DNA from: Clostridia bacterium
GTDB taxonomy: Bacteria > Bacillota > Clostridia > Oscillospirales > CAG-272
Reading direction: 5' to 3'
Assembly: GCA_017508605.1 (NCBI GenBank)
Contig: JAFVYN010000125.1
Coordinates: 1 to 42,759 of the forward strand
DNA: 42,759 nucleotides
The notes under the pieces were generated by a model. The model ran no database searches. It was given only the letters and a program-made list of their open reading frames with translations, and was not told the DNA's origin. The position numbers and the translations under genes were made by a program. Below are positions 39,497 to 42,759 of the stretch, piece after piece; within the stretch, counting starts at the first letter, position 1, and every line of letters begins with the position of its first letter.

Positions 39497-41587
39497 TTAC
39501 AGGGTGACGGTGACGCCGTTGACGATCACGGTGAGTTGGTCGCGGTTCTGCAGACCGAACGTGCCGTTGTTGAAAACAAAGTGGTCTTTGATGTTGTCAG
39601 CGGTGATGGGAGTGCCGTTGTAAGTACAATCCGTGAAGGTCAGGGTAACGTTCTTGTTACCCCAGTTAGCGCTCTGGAAATCGACGTCTGCCTTGAACTC
39701 GCAGCCTGTAAAGGTGTTGGTCACACCGCCTACAGTAAAGGAAATCGCACTGCTGTTCCAAGTGTTTTCAAATACTACTGTATCAAAAGTTGATGCTATA
39801 ACGGTAGAAATCGAAGCAGAGGTGCTGTCGAAGGTCGAGTTGCTGACGTTTACGTAGCCTCTGGTCGTGCTGTTGTTCGGACCGAATCCAATGGCAGCAC
39901 CGCCAACCTTGATCGTGGAGTTACTAAGATTCACGGTTCCGTTTATGTTCCGGAATGTGAAGCCGCTGCTGCCTCCCCAAGGGCTGACATCGGTAATGGT
40001 AAGACCCAAAACGTTCGTCACGGAAGCGGTGGTATCAGATCCGCTGGCAATCTGCAGTAAGCCCTGAGTTGCCATTGCACCCTCGACGGTGGTGTTCTTG
40101 ATCGTTGTGTCAGAACCGGAAACGGTCAGACCGTAGGAAGCACCGGCAGACTGATAGGTAACGCCCTCGATGGTGGTGTTGTTACCATTGATGGTCGTAG
40201 TACCCATGGACTGAACGGTCAGGTCCTTCAGCGTCAAGCTATCCGCGGTAACGGTGGCACCGTCAGAGGTAACGGTAGTATTGGCGGCGCCGTTACCGAC
40301 AAGAATAATGTTGGAGGAGCCGTTCAGCGCGTCGGCAATGTTGTTTACCGAGACCGTGTTGCCCGCGGTGGAGTTGATGGTTACGCTGTCACCCGAGGTG
40401 ATGCTTTCAAGGACTTCGTTGAGCTGCTTTTCAGCCTCGCTGAGCTTGGTGTAAACCACGGTAATGTTGCTCTTCTTTGCCTGAGAGAAGGGGGTGAAGT
40501 AATCAACGCTGAAGGTGGCAACACCGGTAGCGGAATCATAGCTTGCCCAAGTGGTAGAAGGCATCATGCCATTCTGATACACCTTTACGTCCTTTCTGCC
40601 CGCACCGATGGGAAGCTCGACCTTAATATCGCTGTAATTATACAGTTTACTTTCCGAAGCGTTTACAAAAGGATTGATGTAGTCGGAAATGCCGTCCACG
40701 TAGATCTCATAACCGCTTGCTACCTGATTGGCGGTAAGCGTACCGTTGTAGCCGCTTGCGGCGTTCTTGACGGTGAGCTTCAAGGAAGAAACATCAACCG
40801 AAGACAGTTGCGCGCCTGCGGGAACGGTCACCTTCATATCACCGTAAGGCGTCTTAGCAGTGAAAACGACTTCTTCGCCCAACTTACCGTTGTTGTTGAC
40901 GATAGCGGCACTCTTGTCAACCGACAGGAACTCCGCATCCTTGTCATACTGATCGTCAAAGCTGTCCTTTTCGGAAGTGAGCTGGGTTGCGAGAAGCTGG
41001 ATCGCGAAGTCAGAGCCGATCGCCTTGTTCTGGTATTCGTTACCCGCGTTCTCACGCATCTTGAGAGCAAGGGTCACCGTATCGGATTTACCGGCAAGAA
41101 GGTCGCCGTTTGCGTTACCGGGCATGCCGGCAAGAACCTCTCTGAGCGTACCTACGGGTTCGATGTCCTTCAGTACGGCGCGGTCAGCCACCTGCGCGGC
41201 GGGATCAACGAAATAGACGTCGATCACATCCGCAAGGTCGGAAACGTCACCGTTTGCGAAGAAATGAAGCTGATACTTCAGATCGAGAGTACCGACGTTT
41301 GCGATCTTGATGTGGCGAACCTCAACGTAACCGGGTTCCCAGTTGTCATTGTTGAAGATCGCGCCGACCGAAGCGTCAGCCCAATCGGCAGAGCCGTCTG
41401 CGGGAACGACCTTCGTGCCGTCAGCGTAGTACATCTCGACATCGAGATTACCGGACTGAATTACGTTATTCGCAGAGGTGACAGAGTCGGTGAACCAAGC
41501 GTATGTCGTACCGAGAAGGGAGCTGATGCAGAGAAGCATCGCCATCAGTGACGCTAAGAATGCGCGCTTTACACTTTTGTTTTTCAT
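39497..41587 (-). CDS. TasA/camelysin-type exported protein with C-terminal beta-helix
   Basis: A 696-residue exported protein. The signal peptide ends in LLGTTYAWFTDS, the pattern cut by SipW-type signal peptidases, and VIQSGNLDVEMYY follows as in TasA and camelysin (CalY) family matrix proteins. Residues 30-215 fit that domain. About 220-400 is a beta-domain, with VDYFTPFSQ at its end. Residues 440-680 are a right-handed beta-helix with TVTADSLTLKDLTVQSMG, TTIEGVTYQSAG and LSNSTIKVGG rungs. AAAGGAG precedes the ATG. TasA homologues are usually 250 residues, so the long C-terminal helix is unusual. No sipW or tapA is in the window. Probably a biofilm or surface fibre protein. Confidence 0.82.
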   Translation of the reverse strand: MKNKSVKRAFLASLMAMLLCISSLLGTTYAWFTDSVTSANNVIQSGNLDVEMYYADGTKVVPADGSADWADASVGAIFNNDNWEPGYVEVRHIKIANVGTLDLKYQLHFFANGDVSDLADVIDVYFVDPAAQVADRAVLKDIEPVGTLREVLAGMPGNANGDLLAGKSDTVTLALKMRENAGNEYQNKAIGSDFAIQLLATQLTSEKDSFDDQYDKDAEFLSVDKSAAIVNNNGKLGEEVVFTAKTPYGDMKVTVPAGAQLSSVDVSSLKLTVKNAASGYNGTLTANQVASGYEIYVDGISDYINPFVNASESKLYNYSDIKVELPIGAGRKDVKVYQNGMMPSTTWASYDSATGVATFSVDYFTPFSQAKKSNITVVYTKLSEAEKQLNEVLESITSGDSVTINSTAGNTVSVNNIADALNGSSNIILVGNGAANTTVTSDGATVTADSLTLKDLTVQSMGTTTINGNNTTIEGVTYQSAGASYGLTVSGSDTTIKNTTVEGAMATQGLLQIASGSDTTASVTNVLGLTITDVSPWGGSSGFTFRNINGTVNLSNSTIKVGGAAIGFGPNNSTTRGYVNVSNSTFDSTSASISTVIASTFDTVVFENTWNSSAISFTVGGVTNTFTGCEFKADVDFQSANWGNKNVTLTFTDCTYNGTPITADNIKDHFVFNNGTFGLQNRDQLTVIVNGVTVTL

Positions 41588-41627
41588 GATTTTTCTCCTT
41601 TTTTATTCTTTGGAATTAACCAATTTA

Positions 41628-41656
41628 AGTTTATCAAAAAAAATAAAAAAAATCAA
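41628..41656 (-). promoter_or_regulatory. Possible promoter of the TasA-like gene
   Basis: On the minus strand TTGATT (41651-41656), a 17-base spacer and TAAACT (41628-41633), within a very AT-rich stretch (41588-41700). The spacer is nearly all T. Between here and 41800 no gene is seen. Confidence 0.5.
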
Positions 41657-41803
41657 TAAAAAATTCACATTTTAATAAGAAAAAGCAAATCTTATATCCA
41701 TTCACAAAAAACATGTCACGAATAATAAGTCGATACGTACAAGCCATTCAAAGCAGATAAGTCTCTTGGTTTTTTTGAATAGTCGGCTTTAACGACCGTC
41801 TCT

Positions 41804-41847
41804 TTTACATGTAAAGGGTTGAATAATTCAAAAGAATATGGTATAAT
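41804..41847 (+). promoter_or_regulatory. Promoter of the Crp/Fnr gene with adjacent palindrome
   Basis: TTGAAT (41819-41824), a 17-base spacer and an extended TGGTATAAT (TATAAT at 41842-41847). The palindrome TTTACATGTAAA (41804-41815) ends three bases before the -35 box and may be an operator. It does not match the usual Crp or Fnr site. Confidence 0.75.
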
Positions 41848-41879
41848 ACAAAAAAACTTTTTTGAAAGGAGTTGAAGTC

Positions 41880-42545
41880 ATGCCACTTGAAAACTTCTAC
41901 GAAACCTATTTCCCGTTCTGGAGCGTGCTTGCCGATGCGGACAAGCAGCTGCTGTGCGAAAATACGGCAGAAAAGCATTTCGACCGTTCCCAACCGGTTC
42001 ATGACAATATGGGATGTACGGGGCTTTTCATCGTGCGCTCGGGCAGGCTTCGCCTCTATATGCTTTCCGAGGACGGCAAGGAGATCACGCTCTATCGCCT
42101 TTCGCCGGGTGACATCTGTATGCTTTCGGCTTCCTGCGTTTTACAAAGTGTGACCTTTGACGTGTATGTGGACGCGGAGGAGGAAAGTGATTGTTACCAC
42201 ATCAGCGCGGCAGCATTTGGCGATGTGAGCAACCGCTATCTCGAGGTAAAGAATTACGCCCTTGAGACCGCCGTCAGCCGTTTTTCGGATGTGATGTGGA
42301 TCATGCAACAGATCGTTTTCATGAGCATGGACAAACGACTTGCCATCTTCCTTCTCGAAGAAACCCGGGCGAACGGCACGGACAGCGTGAATATGACGCA
42401 CGAAACCATCGCCCGACACCTCGGAACAGCCCGTGAGGTAATTACGAGGATGCTGAAGCATCTTGCCGCCGACGGCGTGATCGAGGTTACAAGGAAGGGT
42501 ATCCTGATTGCGGACAAAAAGAAACTGCGGAGTATTGCCTATTGA
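41880..42545 (+). CDS. Crp/Fnr family transcriptional regulator
   Basis: A 221-residue regulator. The cyclic-nucleotide-binding-type barrel covers about 10-140 (GLFIVRSGRLRLYMLSEDG and ITLYRLSPGDICMLSAS). The C-terminal helix-turn-helix is MTHETIARHLGTAREVITRMLKHL. Cys residues occur in MGCTG, ICMLSASC and ESDCYH. ICMLSASCVLQ recurs in clostridial Crp relatives encoded beside rhodanese or redox genes, so a redox or nitrosative signal is more likely than cAMP. AAAGGAG eight bases before the ATG sets the start at 41880. It is convergent with the rhodanese gene, 16 bases apart. Confidence 0.92.
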   Translation: MPLENFYETYFPFWSVLADADKQLLCENTAEKHFDRSQPVHDNMGCTGLFIVRSGRLRLYMLSEDGKEITLYRLSPGDICMLSASCVLQSVTFDVYVDAEEESDCYHISAAAFGDVSNRYLEVKNYALETAVSRFSDVMWIMQQIVFMSMDKRLAIFLLEETRANGTDSVNMTHETIARHLGTAREVITRMLKHLAADGVIEVTRKGILIADKKKLRSIAY

Positions 42546-42561
42546 CAACACCCCGCAGGTA

Positions 42562-42759
42562 TTATTCGGTTACCGTTCCGTATTTCCAATCATTGATACC
42601 GCCGAACTCCTTAATATTCGTATAGCCTAACGCCGCAAGCTCATTTGCGGCGTTTTTACTTCTCCTGCCGCTTCGGCAATAGACGAGGATCAGCTGATCC
42701 TTGTCGGTCAAGATGCTTTCGGCTTTCTCTCCGATCTCATAATCGGGAATAAGGACAGC
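42562..42759 (-). CDS. Rhodanese-like domain protein, 5' part outside the window
   Basis: The last 65 codons of a gene that enters from the right edge on the minus strand. The sequence includes LILVYCRSGRRSKNAANELAAL-type rhodanese loop (Cys in CRSGRRS, the persulfide-carrying position) and the closing strand-helix GYTNIKEFGGINDW. The stop TAA is at 42562-42564. Single-domain rhodaneses shuttle sulfane sulfur. The position next to the Cys-bearing Crp/Fnr regulator suggests a shared role, but they are convergent rather than co-transcribed. Confidence 0.9.
   Translation of the reverse strand, partial: AVLIPDYEIGEKAESILTDKDQLILVYCRSGRRSKNAANELAALGYTNIKEFGGINDWKYGTVTE

Noticed and set aside
1..42759. 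tRNA or rRNA genes, insertion sequences, CRISPR arrays, prophage genes
   Set aside because: I looked for cloverleaf-like and rRNA-like sequence, transposase or integrase motifs and regularly spaced repeats and found none.

Overview
The window looks like chromosomal DNA of an anaerobic, endospore-forming member of the Clostridia, probably a gut Oscillospirales-type bacterium. The reasons are the sporulation genes ylbJ, yqfC and yqfD, AGGAGG-type ribosome sites before most genes, TTGACA/TATAAT promoters with 17-base spacers, lipoproteins with Thr/Pro-rich linkers, a choloylglycine-hydrolase-family enzyme and glycoside hydrolases aimed at alpha-galactosides. This placement is inferred from gene content only. 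No rRNA, tRNA, insertion sequence, prophage or CRISPR array was seen.

Layout. Positions 1-2540 are AT-richer and accessory-like: a secreted subtilase cut by the left edge, followed by a second copy of its N-terminal part that stops where the catalytic domain would begin. At 2.5-7.7 kb are a DUF2238 membrane protein with a probable one-base frameshift, a large GH97 lipoprotein and a PrcB-like lipoprotein. At 7.9-10.4 kb come an F420-0:glutamate-ligase homologue, an Lrp/AsnC regulator and a divergent PRPP synthetase, with a structured hairpin before the last. At 10.7-16 kb are a hexapeptide acetyltransferase and, on the minus strand, a GH36 alpha-galactosidase, an aldo/keto reductase, an exported repeat-rich protein whose promoter lies between inverted repeats, and a metal-binding HMA protein.

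At 16-25 kb is a conserved core block: ylbJ faces yqfC-yqfD-phoH-ybeY-era-recO-mutS2, followed by a bile-salt-hydrolase-like enzyme whose ribosome site is buried in a hairpin, and a radical SAM protein. At 26-30.7 kb, on the minus strand, are an ECF transporter S component next to coaX (probably pantothenate uptake and phosphorylation), an ECF sigma factor with a membrane-anchored putative anti-sigma factor, and msrA coupled to a DUF4177 protein. At 30.8-33.9 kb a two-component system overlaps two membrane-protein genes.

The most unusual gene is at 33958-37245: a 1095-residue protein with two tandem TIR-like domains (the first apparently without the catalytic Glu) and a long Sel1/TPR-type helical region, transcribed alone from a perfect-consensus promoter that overlaps the preceding terminator. 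It is a candidate TIR immune or signalling protein. The right end holds a PadR-DUF1700-DUF4097 operon, a TasA/camelysin-type matrix protein, a Crp/Fnr regulator and the 3' part of a rhodanese gene.

All calls come from reading the sequence. Family names rest on recognised motifs, and no search was run. Coordinates of promoters and hairpins may be off by a base.
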